Of a DNA stretch of 64,000 nt, positions 9,457 through 18,783 are shown piece after piece (position 1 is the stretch's first letter; every line of letters starts with the position of its first letter). The stretch lies in NCBI RefSeq assembly GCF_018729255.1, contig NZ_CP076061.1:1054001-1118000 (forward strand), in the 5' to 3' direction. The notes under the pieces are model-generated. The model ran no database searches. It was not told the DNA's origin and worked only from the letters and a program-made list of their open reading frames with translations. This DNA is from Cupriavidus sp. EM10 (GTDB lineage: Bacteria; Pseudomonadota; Gammaproteobacteria; Burkholderiales; Burkholderiaceae). The position numbers and the translations under genes are program-made.

Positions 9457-9981
9457 ATGGACGAGATCGACCAGACCCAGGCCCCCACCATGACCGCCGA
9501 TGAAGAAGCCCGCATGATCGCCGCGCTGGGCCAGGTGTTCGACCTGGCGCGCAATGGCGACGCGGCCGCGCTGGCAGCGCTGATCGAACGCGGCATGCCG
9601 CCGAACCTGCGCAACGAGAAAGGCGACAGCCTGGTAATGCTGGCCGCCTACCACGGCCACGCCGAAGCGCTGCGCATGCTGCTGGCAGCCGGCGCGTCGC
9701 CCGACACGCGCAACGCGATGGGGCAGACGCCGATTGCCGGCGCCGCCTACAAGGGCTATCGGGAAGTGATCGAGATCCTGCTGGAACATGGCGCGGACGT
9801 CGAAGGCGCATCGCCCGACGGCCGCACGGCGCTGATGGTGGCGGCGATGTTCCAGCGCGCCGAGATCGTCGAACTGCTGAAGCAGCACGGTGCCGATCCC
9901 GAAGCGCGCGACGAGCGCGGCATGACGGCGGCCGACGCCGCCGCGTTCATGGCAGGCCGCACGGGCCGGCCGGCGCACTGA
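9457..9981 (+). CDS. Ankyrin-repeat protein, catalase partner
   Basis: This 174-residue cytoplasmic protein has about four ankyrin repeats, seen as recurring signatures such as GDSLVMLAAYHGHAEALRML, GQTPIAGAAYKGYREVIEIL and GRTALMVAAMFQRAEIVELL. It lacks a signal peptide. Catalase-ankyrin gene pairs are known in proteobacteria; in Pseudomonas aeruginosa ankB follows katB and is needed for full catalase activity. Its position 83 bases after katA suggests the same supporting role here, but that is inference from context. The ankyrin fold assignment itself is secure. Confidence 0.88.
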   Translation: MDEIDQTQAPTMTADEEARMIAALGQVFDLARNGDAAALAALIERGMPPNLRNEKGDSLVMLAAYHGHAEALRMLLAAGASPDTRNAMGQTPIAGAAYKGYREVIEILLEHGADVEGASPDGRTALMVAAMFQRAEIVELLKQHGADPEARDERGMTAADAAAFMAGRTGRPAH

Positions 9982-10001
9982 TCCAGCACCCCTCGTTCCG
10001 G

Positions 10002-10760
10002 TCAGCCGCGTCCGACGAACGGCATCTTTGTCGCCATCACGGTCATGAACTGTACGTTGGCTTCAAGCGGCAGGTTGGCCATGTACAGCACCGAGCTGGC
10101 GATATGGGCCACGTCCATCAGCGGTTCCGGGCGGATTTCGCCATTGGCCTGCGGCACGCCGCGTGCCATGCGGTTGGCCATGTCGGTACCCGCGTTGCCA
10201 ATATCGATCTGACCGCAGGCGATGTCATGGGCGCGGCCATCGAGCGACAGGCTCTTGGTCAGGCCCGTGATGGCATGCTTGGTGGCGGTGTAGGGCACCG
10301 TGTTCGGGCGCGGCGCGTGGGCCGAGATCGAACCATTGTTGATGATGCGGCCGCCACGCGGGTCCTGCGCCCGCATCATCGCGAAGGCGCCGCGCGCGCA
10401 CAGGAAGGCGCCGGTCAGGTTGGTATCCAGCACGGCCTTCCACTGTTCGAACGACAGTTCATCGATGGAAATCGCCGGGGCGTTGACGCCGGCGTTGTTG
10501 AACAGTACGTCAAGGCGGCCGAAGCGCTCGCTCACTTTCGCATAAAGGGCATCCACCGACGCCGGGTTGCTGACGTCGCACTGCACGGCCAGGGCCGTCT
10601 GACCCGCCGCCGTGGCCTGGTCGGCCAGCGCTTGCAGCGTTTCGGCGGTGCGGCCCGCCAGCACCACCTGATAGCCGTCGGCCAGCATGGCCTGCGCCAC
10701 CGCCTTGCCGATGCCGCGCGCGGCGCCCGTGACCAGTGCGACCTTTGCCTGTTTTGTCAT
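10002..10760 (-). CDS. Short-chain dehydrogenase/reductase
   Basis: A 252-residue classical SDR with an NAD(P)-binding TGAARGIG near residue 11, the NNAG motif, a catalytic Ser in NNGSIS and the YTATK catalytic Tyr/Lys pair. The start MTKQAK is chosen because GGAG lies nine bases upstream; an in-frame ATG five codons earlier (METPSM) is possible. Fold and redox activity are clear, but the alcohol or ketone substrate is not. The gene is divergent from an MFS transporter across a 249-base region holding a palindrome, so the pair may form one regulated uptake/oxidation unit. Confidence 0.88.
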   Translation of the reverse strand: MTKQAKVALVTGAARGIGKAVAQAMLADGYQVVLAGRTAETLQALADQATAAGQTALAVQCDVSNPASVDALYAKVSERFGRLDVLFNNAGVNAPAISIDELSFEQWKAVLDTNLTGAFLCARGAFAMMRAQDPRGGRIINNGSISAHAPRPNTVPYTATKHAITGLTKSLSLDGRAHDIACGQIDIGNAGTDMANRMARGVPQANGEIRPEPLMDVAHIASSVLYMANLPLEANVQFMTVMATKMPFVGRG

Positions 10761-10931
10761 GCTCGGTGTCTCCATTCCGATGGTGTTAAAGGGGTCAAGC
10801 CATTGCTGAGCGATGGTCATCGTACAACATGCGGCGGGCCGCCAACGCATTTCATGCGAGGATTTTCATGGCCTGCCGGAGGTGCAGTTCTAAAGATATA
10901 ACAACAATGCATTTGGGCACGCAGGGCGGTT

Positions 10932-10946
10932 GTCGTACGATACGAC
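10932..10946. promoter_or_regulatory. Palindromic operator candidate, SDR/MFS divergent region
   Basis: GTCGTA-CGA-TACGAC is a perfect inverted repeat with a three-base centre, lying in the region shared by the divergent SDR and MFS genes. A related string (TCGTACAAC) occurs at 10820-10828, nearer the SDR start. Symmetry and placement suggest a repressor site of GntR or TetR type; no regulator gene is adjacent. Confidence 0.4.
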
Positions 10947-11009
10947 GCTGACTGGGCGAGTGCTGGGAGGTGCTCGCCTTCCTTTTCCAGCGCCCTCGAA
11001 CAAATACAA

Positions 11010-12479
11010 ATGTCAGTCGATCTCGCCCTGTCGCCCGCCGGTGCGCAGGCTACCGCCCAGACGGCCGCGCCGTCCAAGGCCGTTATCCGTTCCGCCGCCG
11101 ATGTGGCGCGACTCGTCAACGATGGCGGCGCCGCCGTCAGCAACGCCCGTATCGTGGTAGCCATCGCGCTGGGCGGCATCTTCCTGGACGCCTATGACCT
11201 GGGCGCCCTGGCCTTCGGCCTGAAAGACGTTACAAAGGAATTCGGCCTCACGCCGGCCGGCACCGGCATGGTGGCGTCGGCCATCACGTTCGGTGCGATT
11301 GTCGGCGCCTTCCTGGGCGGCTACTTCACCGACCGCATCGGCCGCTACCGCGTGTTCATGGCCGACATGCTCTGCTTCGTGATCGCCGCCATTGCCTGCG
11401 CGCTGGCACCGAACGAGTACGTGCTGGCCGGTGCCCGCTTCGTGATGGGTCTGGGCGTCGGCATCGACCTGCCCGTGGCCATGGCCTTCCTGGCCGAGTT
11501 CTCCAAGCTCAAGGGGCACGGCAACAAGGCCGCGCGGGTGGCGATGTGGTGCCCCACCTGGTATGCGGCTATCTGCGTCTCGTACCTGCTGGTGCTGGGC
11601 TGCTACTCGATCCTGCCGGAGTCGCACAGCGGCCTGCTGTGGCGCATCATCCTGGGCTTTGGCGCCGTGCCGGCCCTGATCATCATCGCCGTGCGCAGCC
11701 GCTACATGAGCGAATCGCCGGTGTGGGCCGCCAACCAGGGCGACCTCGAAGGCGCCGCCAAGATCCTGCGCACGTCGTACGGCATCGACGCCGTGGTGGC
11801 CCCCGATGCCGTGGTCGAGCCGCCCAAGCGCCCGGCGTCGTGGCGCAACTACGGCCTGCTGCTCAAGGGCGTCTACGCGCGCCGCACGGCACTGGCCACG
11901 ATCATGTCGATCGCCTCGTCGTTTGCCTATAACGCGGTGGCCTTCGGCTTGCCGGTGATTATCGCCAGCTTCCTGGCGCAGACCATGCTGACCACCATCC
12001 TGGTGTCGCTGGCGCTGAACCTGCTGTTCGCGTTCGTCGGCGGCCTGATCGGCGTGCACCTGGTGCCGAAGACCGGCGCGTGGAAACTGACCGTCACCGG
12101 CTACGCGTTCCAGCTGGCCGCGCTGGTGGGCCTGGCGCTGGTGGGCAAACCCGCCGGCGGCGTGCAGGTGGCCATCGCCATCTCGTTCCTGGCGCTGTTC
12201 CTGCTGGGCCAGGGCTTTGGCCCCGGTGCGCACACCATGACCTATGCGTCGCTGAGCTATCCCACGTCGCTGCGCGGGGTGGGCGTGGGCTTCAACCAGA
12301 CGCTGATGCGCGCCAGCTCCACCGCATCGCTGTTCCTGTTCCCGGTGCTTGCCGCCGCGCTGGCGACCAAGGTGTTCTGGGTCATCGCCCTGGCGCCGCT
12401 GGCCGGCCTGCTGGCCCTGCTGGCCATCCGCTGGGAACCGGCGAACTACGACGTCGACGCCGAGGACTTCCAGTCCTGA
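11010..12479 (+). CDS. MFS transporter (metabolite:H+ symporter-like)
   Basis: A 489-residue polytopic inner-membrane protein with about 12 hydrophobic helices. The first helix contains FLDAYDLGALAFGL, a D-x-x-D-like motif typical of aromatic-acid and sugar-type MFS porters, and the loop after helix 2 carries motif A-like GYFTDRIGRYR. A 45-residue hydrophilic N-terminus precedes helix 1. The substrate cannot be assigned. It is divergent from the SDR, which hints at uptake of that enzyme's substrate, and converges on ilvA with a 43-base gap. Confidence 0.88.
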   Translation: MSVDLALSPAGAQATAQTAAPSKAVIRSAADVARLVNDGGAAVSNARIVVAIALGGIFLDAYDLGALAFGLKDVTKEFGLTPAGTGMVASAITFGAIVGAFLGGYFTDRIGRYRVFMADMLCFVIAAIACALAPNEYVLAGARFVMGLGVGIDLPVAMAFLAEFSKLKGHGNKAARVAMWCPTWYAAICVSYLLVLGCYSILPESHSGLLWRIILGFGAVPALIIIAVRSRYMSESPVWAANQGDLEGAAKILRTSYGIDAVVAPDAVVEPPKRPASWRNYGLLLKGVYARRTALATIMSIASSFAYNAVAFGLPVIIASFLAQTMLTTILVSLALNLLFAFVGGLIGVHLVPKTGAWKLTVTGYAFQLAALVGLALVGKPAGGVQVAIAISFLALFLLGQGFGPGAHTMTYASLSYPTSLRGVGVGFNQTLMRASSTASLFLFPVLAAALATKVFWVIALAPLAGLLALLAIRWEPANYDVDAEDFQS

Positions 12480-12522
12480 GGCGGTCGGCCGGCCCCACAA
12501 CGGCGGCCGGCTGACGTATCCC

Positions 12523-13630
12523 CTAGCGGGCGGCGGCCTCGACGGCCTCGGCCCGCTCCGCCACGATGCGCAGGCGGTCGAAATTCACGTTCGCGCCCGA
12601 TGTGATCGCCACCAGCGCCTGCCGCGCGCCTTGCGGCAGGCGGCCCGCATACTGCTTCAGCCCCGCCACGGCCAGCGCGCCAGCCGGCTCCACCAGGCTG
12701 CGGGTGTCCTGGAAGATATCCTTGATGGCCGCGCACAGGGTGTCGGTATCCACGGTCAGCACGCCATCGAGCAGATGCCGGCAGAGCCGGAAGGTCTCCT
12801 CGCCCACGCGCTTGACGGCCGTGCCATCGGAAAACAGCCCCACCGAATCCAGCGTCACCCGCGCGCCGGCGGCCAGCGAGCGCGCCATCGCGCACGAATC
12901 CTCCGTCTGCACGCCGATGACCTGCACTTCCGGCCGCACCGCCTTGATATAGGCCGCCACGCCGGCCGCCAGGCTGCCGCCGCCGATGGGCACGAACACG
13001 GCATCCAGCGCGCCGCGATGCTGGCGCAGGATCTCCATGCCCACCGTGCCCTGCCCGGCGATCACATCGGGATCGTCGAAGGCCGGGATGAAAGTCAGCG
13101 CCTGCTCGCGCTGCATGGCCATCGCATGGTCGTAGGCGTCCGAATACGACTCCCCGGCCTGCACCACCTGCACCATGTCGCCGCCGTGGGCGCGTACGGC
13201 GTCCACCTTGACCTCGGGTGCGGTCTGGGGCACCACGATTACCGCCCGTACCCGAGCCGCGCCGCCGACAGCGCCACGCCCTGGGCATGGTTGCCAGCCG
13301 ACGCCGTGATCACGCCCCGGACCAGCACATCGGCGGGCAGGTTGGCCATCTTGTTGTAGGCGCCGCGCACCTTGAACGAGAAAACGGGCTGGTGATCCTC
13401 GCGCTTGAGCCAGACCTGATGACCCAGCCGCGCCGACAGCGCCGGCGCCAGGTCGAGCGGCGTTTCGCGCGCCACGTCGTAGACGCGGGCGGTGAGGATG
13501 CGTCTCAGGTAGTCATCTGCATCGATCGCATCGGCATCTGCGCGCAGAAATACCGAAGAAGCTACGGAAGAGCCGCCGTCGGCGGCGAACCGGGGTGTGG
13601 CGGGACGGCGGTGGCGGTGGATTGCGGCAT
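12523..13630 (-). CDS. ilvA: Threonine dehydratase (IlvA), catalytic domain only, two frameshifts
   Basis: PLP-dependent deamination of threonine to 2-oxobutanoate, the first step of isoleucine synthesis. The PLP lysine is in [11 protein letters not shown], the phosphate-binding loop is GGGSLAAG, and SGANVNF lies near the C-terminus. The frame is broken twice: at the G4 run 13592-13595 and at the C3 run 13251-13253; adding one base at each gives one 369-residue protein. The start ATG at 13630 has a perfect AGGAG upstream. The protein ends just where biosynthetic IlvA enters its ACT regulatory domain, and only 43 bases separate it from the convergent MFS gene, so no allosteric domain exists. 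A Thr/Ile leader peptide and attenuator precede it. Confidence 0.85.
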
Positions 13631-13675
13631 GGAACGCTCCTGTCTGAAATCGGGGGGTTCCCCAGGAGGCGGCCA

Positions 13676-13702
13676 CAAAAAACCCGCCTCGTTGGGCGGG
13701 TT
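13676..13702 (-). terminator. Transcription attenuator upstream of ilvA
   Basis: On the minus strand the arms AACCCGCC and GGCGGGTT pair around a five-base loop and run straight into six T residues. This is a strong intrinsic terminator placed between the leader peptide and the ilvA start, the geometry of amino-acid biosynthetic attenuation. Confidence 0.8.
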
Positions 13703-13725
13703 GTTTTGTCTGTTACGGACGCGCG

Positions 13726-13788
13726 CTAACCCACCATTCGAGGAATGGTGCGAATAATCGCGATGGTGGTCAGGCCGAAACAGGTCAT
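13726..13788 (-). CDS. ilvA leader peptide (Thr/Ile-rich, 20 aa)
   Basis: A 20-codon ORF whose peptide contains four threonines and four isoleucines (core TTIAIIRTI), the substrate-side and product-side amino acids of the IlvA step. Its TAG stop lies 24 bases before the attenuator hairpin. This matches the known logic of ilv leaders: ribosome stalling at Ile or Thr codons would favour an antiterminator. No good Shine-Dalgarno sequence precedes it (GACGCC only), which is the main weakness. Confidence 0.7.
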   Translation of the reverse strand: MTCFGLTTIAIIRTIPRMVG

Positions 13789-14098
13789 GGCGTCGAGTGT
13801 CACGGATTTATGCATATTGTGTCAATCCCGTTGCTGTTTGGCCGCGCGCCAGCCCCGGCCGCCTGTTGCAGCGGCGCCGATTCCCGCAATCCGTTTCCCC
13901 ATGCGGTGTTCAGGCGGACGCAACCTCGTATTAGAATCGCCGTTGTCGTCACGTCGGACCCCGTTGAAGCCAGACGTCATGTGCCGGGTTGGGTATCCAG
14001 CCCGGACTGGTTTTCTCCCACGGCGGCCGGCGCTTCAGTTTCATAAAATCCATCCGATATCTGTCCTGCGTCCACGGGACTTCGGGCATAACAGATAC
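13789..14098. other. Divergent promoter region, ilvA leader / PAS-GGDEF-EAL gene
   Basis: About 310 bases without a supported gene. On the minus side TTGACA followed by CAATATGCATAAAT (13803-13823) is promoter-like but its spacing is not ideal. An open frame from the plus-strand ATG at 13745 runs into the downstream gene but lacks coding character. Confidence 0.4.
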
Positions 14099-15868
14099 AT
14101 GACCGCGCTTGCATACGATGTCGCCCTGGCACCCGAGCCCGCCGATCGCCGGCTGGCTGGTGCCATCCCTGCCGGGGACGAGGCCTGGGCGTTGCTGGAA
14201 GCTTCCGGCGCGCTGGCCATGCGGGTCGACATCCAGGGCCACATCCTCGACGCGACCGAAACCACGGCCGACCTGCTGGTCTATCCGCTGGACTACCTGC
14301 TGCACACTTCCGTACTTGACCTGATCGCGCTGGAATCGCGCGAGCGCGTGGCGCGCATGCTGCAGGGCTGCGCGCAGGATCACGCCGCCCGGCGCGAGCG
14401 CGTGCGGGTGGTGGGCGGCGGCGGCCCGGGCTGGATCGACCTGCGCGTGAGCCACCACCGCGCCGCTGGCGGCGCGGCCAGCCTGCTGCTGTTCGGCCAC
14501 GATGTCACCGAATGGGTGGAGTCAGAACGGCAGCTGACCGAGCGTGCCTTCCTGGATCCGTTGACGGGCGTGGGCAACCGCGCCTTCATCCGCAAGCGGA
14601 TCGAGGAATACACGTCCGGCCCGGCGTTGCGCCAGTCGTTCGCGCTGGCGCTGATGGACCTGGACGGCTTCAAGAACATCAACGATTCGCTGGGCCACGA
14701 GTTCGGCGACGCGCTGCTCAAGGAAGTGGGCGCGCGGCTGCAGGACACCGTGCGCACGCACCATAGCGTGGCCCGCCTGGGCGGCGACGAGTTCGTGCTG
14801 ATGATGGATGGCCTGGAGTCCGAGGCCGAGGCCGTGCGCATCCTGGAGCGCGTGATCCACGTCTGCCGCCAGCCGTTCCTGCTGGGCGGCTGCCATGTGC
14901 GCATCACCACCAGCATCGGGCTGGCCTTCTCGACCGAAGCCCCGCAAAGCGAATCGCAATGGCTGCGCCGCGCCGACCTGGCCATGTACGAGGCCAAGGC
15001 GCTGGGCAAGAACCGCTACTGCGTGTATTCGCCCGAGCTCGACCGCCGGCTGGACGAGCAGTTCCGGATCGAGCAGAGCATGTTCGAGGCCGTGCAGAGC
15101 GGCGAATTCCTGCTGCACTACCAGCCGATCGTCTGGCCGGGCTCGGGCGAGATCTGCGCGGTGGAGGCGCTGATGCGCTGGGAGCACGCCGGCGAGTTCA
15201 TACGGCCCGACGTCTTCATCCCCGTGGCCGAGAAGAACGGCCTGATCAAGCATCTGGGCGCCTGGGCGCTGCGCTGCGCCTGCGCGCAGCTGGCCGCCTG
15301 GGATGCGCAGGGTATCCGCGTGGGCCATATGTCGGTCAACGTGTCGGCCGTGCAGTTCCTGCATCCGAACTTCTACGACAGCGTGCGCGGCGCGATCCAG
15401 GACGCCGGCATCGGCGCCGACCGCCTGGTGCTGGAAATCACCGAAAGCGCGCTGATGACCGATCCGCAGGCCGCCGAGCGCCTGCTGCTGTCGCTGCGCG
15501 CGCTGGGCATCCGCTTTGCCGTGGACGACTTCGGCACCGGCTATTCGAGCCTGTCGTACCTGCGCCGCTTCCCGCTGTCCGCGTTGAAGGTGGACCGCAG
15601 CTTCGTGGCCGACATGATCGATTCCCCGCACGCGCGCACCATCGTGTCCGCCGTGCTGTCGCTGGCGCGCGAACTGGGGCTGGTGGCCATCGCCGAGGGC
15701 GTCGAGACCGACGCGCAGGGCGCGCTGCTGGCCGCACAGGGCTGCGACCTGGTGCAAGGCTGGCGCTATGCGCGCGCCCTGAGCCCGTCCGACTTCGAAA
15801 ACGCGGTGCTGGACGGCAAGCTGCTGATGGGCGAAGGCGAAGTGTTCACGCAGCGGGTGGCCTCCTGA
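14099..15868 (+). CDS. PAS-GGDEF-EAL cyclic-di-GMP protein
   Basis: A 589-residue cytoplasmic protein. Residues about 30-140 form a PAS-like sensor, residues about 150-310 a GGDEF domain with intact RLGGDEF, and residues about 330-580 an EAL domain with intact VEALMRWEH, DDFGTGYSSLSYL and KVDRSFV. Both synthetic and hydrolytic activities are therefore possible; such tandems are often dominated by one activity, which cannot be told here. No RxxD inhibitory site precedes GGDEF (RTHH instead). The ATG at 14099 begins the region of coding character. Its stop overlaps the next start (TGATG), so it is translationally coupled to the HDOD protein. Confidence 0.9.
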   Translation: MTALAYDVALAPEPADRRLAGAIPAGDEAWALLEASGALAMRVDIQGHILDATETTADLLVYPLDYLLHTSVLDLIALESRERVARMLQGCAQDHAARRERVRVVGGGGPGWIDLRVSHHRAAGGAASLLLFGHDVTEWVESERQLTERAFLDPLTGVGNRAFIRKRIEEYTSGPALRQSFALALMDLDGFKNINDSLGHEFGDALLKEVGARLQDTVRTHHSVARLGGDEFVLMMDGLESEAEAVRILERVIHVCRQPFLLGGCHVRITTSIGLAFSTEAPQSESQWLRRADLAMYEAKALGKNRYCVYSPELDRRLDEQFRIEQSMFEAVQSGEFLLHYQPIVWPGSGEICAVEALMRWEHAGEFIRPDVFIPVAEKNGLIKHLGAWALRCACAQLAAWDAQGIRVGHMSVNVSAVQFLHPNFYDSVRGAIQDAGIGADRLVLEITESALMTDPQAAERLLLSLRALGIRFAVDDFGTGYSSLSYLRRFPLSALKVDRSFVADMIDSPHARTIVSAVLSLARELGLVAIAEGVETDAQGALLAAQGCDLVQGWRYARALSPSDFENAVLDGKLLMGEGEVFTQRVAS

Positions 15869-17322
15869 TGCCCAAGACGGAGTTCTTCGAGACCCTGTGG
15901 GCCCGGATGGCGCAGCAGGGCGACTTTCCCACGCTGCAGTACTGCGTCGACAACATCTTCAAGACGCTCAACGCCGACCTGACCGTCGGCGAGATGGCCA
16001 CGAGCGTGCTGTCCGACTTCAGCCTGTCGCAAAAGGTGATCCGGCTGGCCAACTCGGCGATGTACCGGTCGTTCGGCGGCGAGGTCACCACGGTCTCGCG
16101 CGCCATCCTGGTGCTGGGCGTGGAGGCCATCAGCCACCTGACGCTGGGTGTCCAGCTGCTGGACTACTTCCACGGCGTGGCGCCCAAGCGCCCGCAGGCC
16201 CTGAAGGCGCTGCAGCGCGCGCTGGTGGCCGGCGAGATCACGCGGGCGCTGACCCAGGCGCGCGGCATCAACGAGGGCGAGGAAGCGGTGGTCTGCACGC
16301 TGATGCACCACATGAGCCGCCTGCTGCTGGTGTTTTACTTCCCGGATGAATGGGAGCGCGTGGAAGCCATGTGCGCCGCGCATCCGATGACCGAGAACGA
16401 GGCCGCGATGGAGGTGCTGGGGGTGTCGCTGGAAGACATCGCCGAAGCCGCCGCGCGCAAGTGGCGCCTGCCGGGCCTGATCGCGCACGCGATGAAGCCG
16501 CGCACGCTGTCGAACGACACGGTGCTCGAAACGCATTCGGACTGGCTGTCGGCCATCGCACATGTATCAGCGGAAGCCGCCGTGACGATGGTGCGCGAGG
16601 GCAACGAGGCGTCGGTGGAAAGCCTGCTCAACACCCACGCCAAGATGCTGGGGCTCAATCCCGGCGATGTCAGCGTGGCCGTGCGCCAGGCCGAGGCGCT
16701 GAGCACGTCGATCACGGTATCCGAAGCTGCCACGCCGGCCGACGGCGGCGCGCCGCACGGCCCCCAGCCGGTGAACGTGCTGGAACGGCTGCAGGCGGGC
16801 CTGGCCGAAGTGCAGCGCGAAGGCGCCGGCCTGACGGTGTCGCAGCTGGCGCCGATGGTGCTGGAAACCAGCATGCGCGCGCTCGACTTCTCGCGCTGCT
16901 TCCTGATGATGCTGAACCCGACGACGCGGCGCTTCCATGCGCGCCTGGGCTTTGGCGACGGTATGCGCGAGGCGCTGCCCGCGCTGTCGTTCGAGGAAGG
17001 CTTTGTCCCCGACGTGTTTCACTTCGCCGGACTGTCGGCCCGGCCGCTGCTGATCGAGGACACGTTCGACGCCGAGATGGCGCAACGCATGCCGCGCTGG
17101 TATCGCGATGCCCTGCCCGACGCCCGCACGGTGCTGCTGGCGCCCGTGAAGATCCGCAATCGCTGCATCGCCATGATCTACGGCGACTGGGGCGCGGCGC
17201 GCACGCCGGTGGTCATCGGCGAGGCCGAGCTCGAAGCCATCGACGCGCTGACCAGCGAGATCGCCGCCGGCGTCATGCGCGCGGCACCCGCCGACCGCAC
17301 CACGCCGCCGCGTCCGCGCTAG
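15868..17322 (+). CDS. HDOD-GAF signalling protein
   Basis: A 484-residue protein that starts within the stop of the PAS-GGDEF-EAL gene (TGATG). Residues about 15-215 resemble an HDOD domain (FPTLQYCVDNIF, SQKVIRLANSAMYR, LGVEAISHLTLGVQLL), the non-enzymatic relative of HD phosphodiesterases used in output and partner binding. Residues about 300-480 resemble a GAF domain. No HD catalytic pair is visible. Tight coupling suggests the two proteins act together, perhaps with the HDOD-GAF protein as effector or regulator of the c-di-GMP enzyme; this is inference. Confidence 0.85.
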   Translation: MPKTEFFETLWARMAQQGDFPTLQYCVDNIFKTLNADLTVGEMATSVLSDFSLSQKVIRLANSAMYRSFGGEVTTVSRAILVLGVEAISHLTLGVQLLDYFHGVAPKRPQALKALQRALVAGEITRALTQARGINEGEEAVVCTLMHHMSRLLLVFYFPDEWERVEAMCAAHPMTENEAAMEVLGVSLEDIAEAAARKWRLPGLIAHAMKPRTLSNDTVLETHSDWLSAIAHVSAEAAVTMVREGNEASVESLLNTHAKMLGLNPGDVSVAVRQAEALSTSITVSEAATPADGGAPHGPQPVNVLERLQAGLAEVQREGAGLTVSQLAPMVLETSMRALDFSRCFLMMLNPTTRRFHARLGFGDGMREALPALSFEEGFVPDVFHFAGLSARPLLIEDTFDAEMAQRMPRWYRDALPDARTVLLAPVKIRNRCIAMIYGDWGAARTPVVIGEAELEAIDALTSEIAAGVMRAAPADRTTPPRPR

Positions 17323-17349
17323 CCCACCCGCCTGTCCGCCCCTGCGCCT

Positions 17350-18321
17350 TCAGTGGCGCCGGGCCTTGCGCGCAGCCTTGTTGGCGTACATCGCCGCGTC
17401 GGCCTCGGCCAGCAGGTCCTGGATATTGCCGTGGTGCAGGTGGTCGAAGGCAATCGCCCCCGCGCTGAACTGCAGCGCATACCCTCGGGGATTGCTGGCA
17501 TTCCAGGCGTCCAGCTGGACTTCCAGCCGCGCCAGGGCGTCCTGGCAGCCCACCGCATCGGTATTGGTCAGCAGCACGGCGAATTCGTCGCCGCCAATGC
17601 GGCCCACCACATCGGATTCCCGGAACGCGGCCCGCAGCTCCGCGCCAAACGCAACCAGTGCACGGTCGCCCTCGGCGTGGCCGAAGCGGTCGTTGATCGG
17701 CTTGAAGCCATCCATGTCGAAGAACACCAGCGTGGCGGGCCGGTCCAGGCGCCGGCACAGCTCGATCGCGTGCTGGCCCAGCACGGTGAAGCCGCGCCGG
17801 TTCGACAGCAGCGTCAGTTCGTCCATGGTGGCCATGTGGACGGCCGCCAGTTCCTGCTCGGCCATCAGTGCCAGGTCATGCAGCAGCGCGCGGTCTTCGT
17901 CGCCGAAGCTGCGCGGCTTGTGGTCGATCAGGCAGAGCGTGCCGAGCTTGGCGCCGTTGGGCGCCGACAGGGGCCGGCCGGCATAGAAGCGGATATGGGG
18001 CGCGCCGGTGACCAGCGGGTTGTCGTGGAAACGCGGGTCCTGCGTGGCGTCGGGAATCAGCAGGATATCGTCGCTGCAGATGGCATGGCCGCAGAACGAT
18101 GTGTCGCGCGGCATTTCCCGGGCGTCGAGTCCCTCGCAGGCCTTGAACCACTGGCGATTGACATCGACCAGGCTCACCACGGCAATGGGTACGCCAAACA
18201 GGCGTTTGGCCAGGCGCGTCAGGCGGTCGAATCGCTCCTCGGGCGCGGTGTCCAAGACGTTGAGCGACCGGAGCGTGGCCACGCGGACGGCTTCATTGGC
18301 CGGAATCGGGGGCAGCTGCAT
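17350..18321 (-). CDS. GAF-GGDEF diguanylate cyclase
   Basis: A 323-residue soluble protein. Residues about 22-155 form a GAF domain of the type found in many short diguanylate cyclases (DTSFCGHAI, then GAPHIRFYAGRPL). Residues about 165-320 form the GGDEF domain with intact GRIGGDEFAVLL. An RESD lies exactly five residues before GGDEF and fits the RxxD inhibitory site, so product feedback is expected, unlike the other two cyclases of this window. It is convergent with the HDOD gene and has its own upstream region at 18322-18432. Confidence 0.9.
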   Translation of the reverse strand: MQLPPIPANEAVRVATLRSLNVLDTAPEERFDRLTRLAKRLFGVPIAVVSLVDVNRQWFKACEGLDAREMPRDTSFCGHAICSDDILLIPDATQDPRFHDNPLVTGAPHIRFYAGRPLSAPNGAKLGTLCLIDHKPRSFGDEDRALLHDLALMAEQELAAVHMATMDELTLLSNRRGFTVLGQHAIELCRRLDRPATLVFFDMDGFKPINDRFGHAEGDRALVAFGAELRAAFRESDVVGRIGGDEFAVLLTNTDAVGCQDALARLEVQLDAWNASNPRGYALQFSAGAIAFDHLHHGNIQDLLAEADAAMYANKAARKARRH

Positions 18322-18432
18322 AGGCTTGTCGACCCTTTTCTGTCGTCGTTGATGACCACATTAACGGCAAATCCGCGCATAGGTGCACCGTGTACGGTTT
18401 GTTTCACTTTCGCGGGCGATGCGCGGCGACTG

Positions 18433-18783
18433 TCATGCATGGACCAGCACGTTGACGAGCCTGCCAAACGGGTCGCGCACGAAGAAGCGCCGCACGCCCC
18501 AGGGCTCGTCGGCGGGGCCGTAGGCAATCGCCACGCCGGCGGCCTGCACGCGCGCCAGCGCCGTGTCGAGGTCGTCCACCTCGATCGACAGGTCCGGCAC
18601 CGGCGTGCCCGAGCCGCCTTCGGACATGAAGCTGACCTGCACGGTCTGCGTGGCGCCCGAACCATAGGTGGCGATCCACCCGTGGTCCATCAGCAGGTCC
18701 AGCCCGAAGATGTCCTGGTAGAACCGCCGCGCGGCGGCCGGATCGGCGGCCTCGAAGTTGGCAACGATGCGCCTGACCTTCAT
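18433..18783 (-). CDS. VOC/glyoxalase-family protein
   Basis: A 116-residue protein of the vicinal-oxygen-chelate fold, with two beta-alpha-beta-beta-beta halves. Typical signatures are [13 protein letters not shown] near residue 20 and the C-terminal [14 protein letters not shown]. Members include glyoxalases, dioxygenases and resistance proteins, and the reaction cannot be deduced. Its ATG overlaps the TGA of the carbonic anhydrase gene (ATGA, four bases), so the two are cotranscribed and translationally coupled. Confidence 0.85.
   Translation of the reverse strand: MKVRRIVANFEAADPAAARRFYQDIFGLDLLMDHGWIATYGSGATQTVQVSFMSEGGSGTPVPDLSIEVDDLDTALARVQAAGVAIAYGPADEPWGVRRFFVRDPFGRLVNVLVHA

Noticed and set aside
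13745..14098. Plus-strand peptide MVRIIAMVV as a branched-chain leader for the GGDEF-EAL gene
   Set aside because: It is the complement of the true Thr/Ile leader on the minus strand, where terminator and ilvA follow; the downstream plus-strand gene has no amino-acid role.
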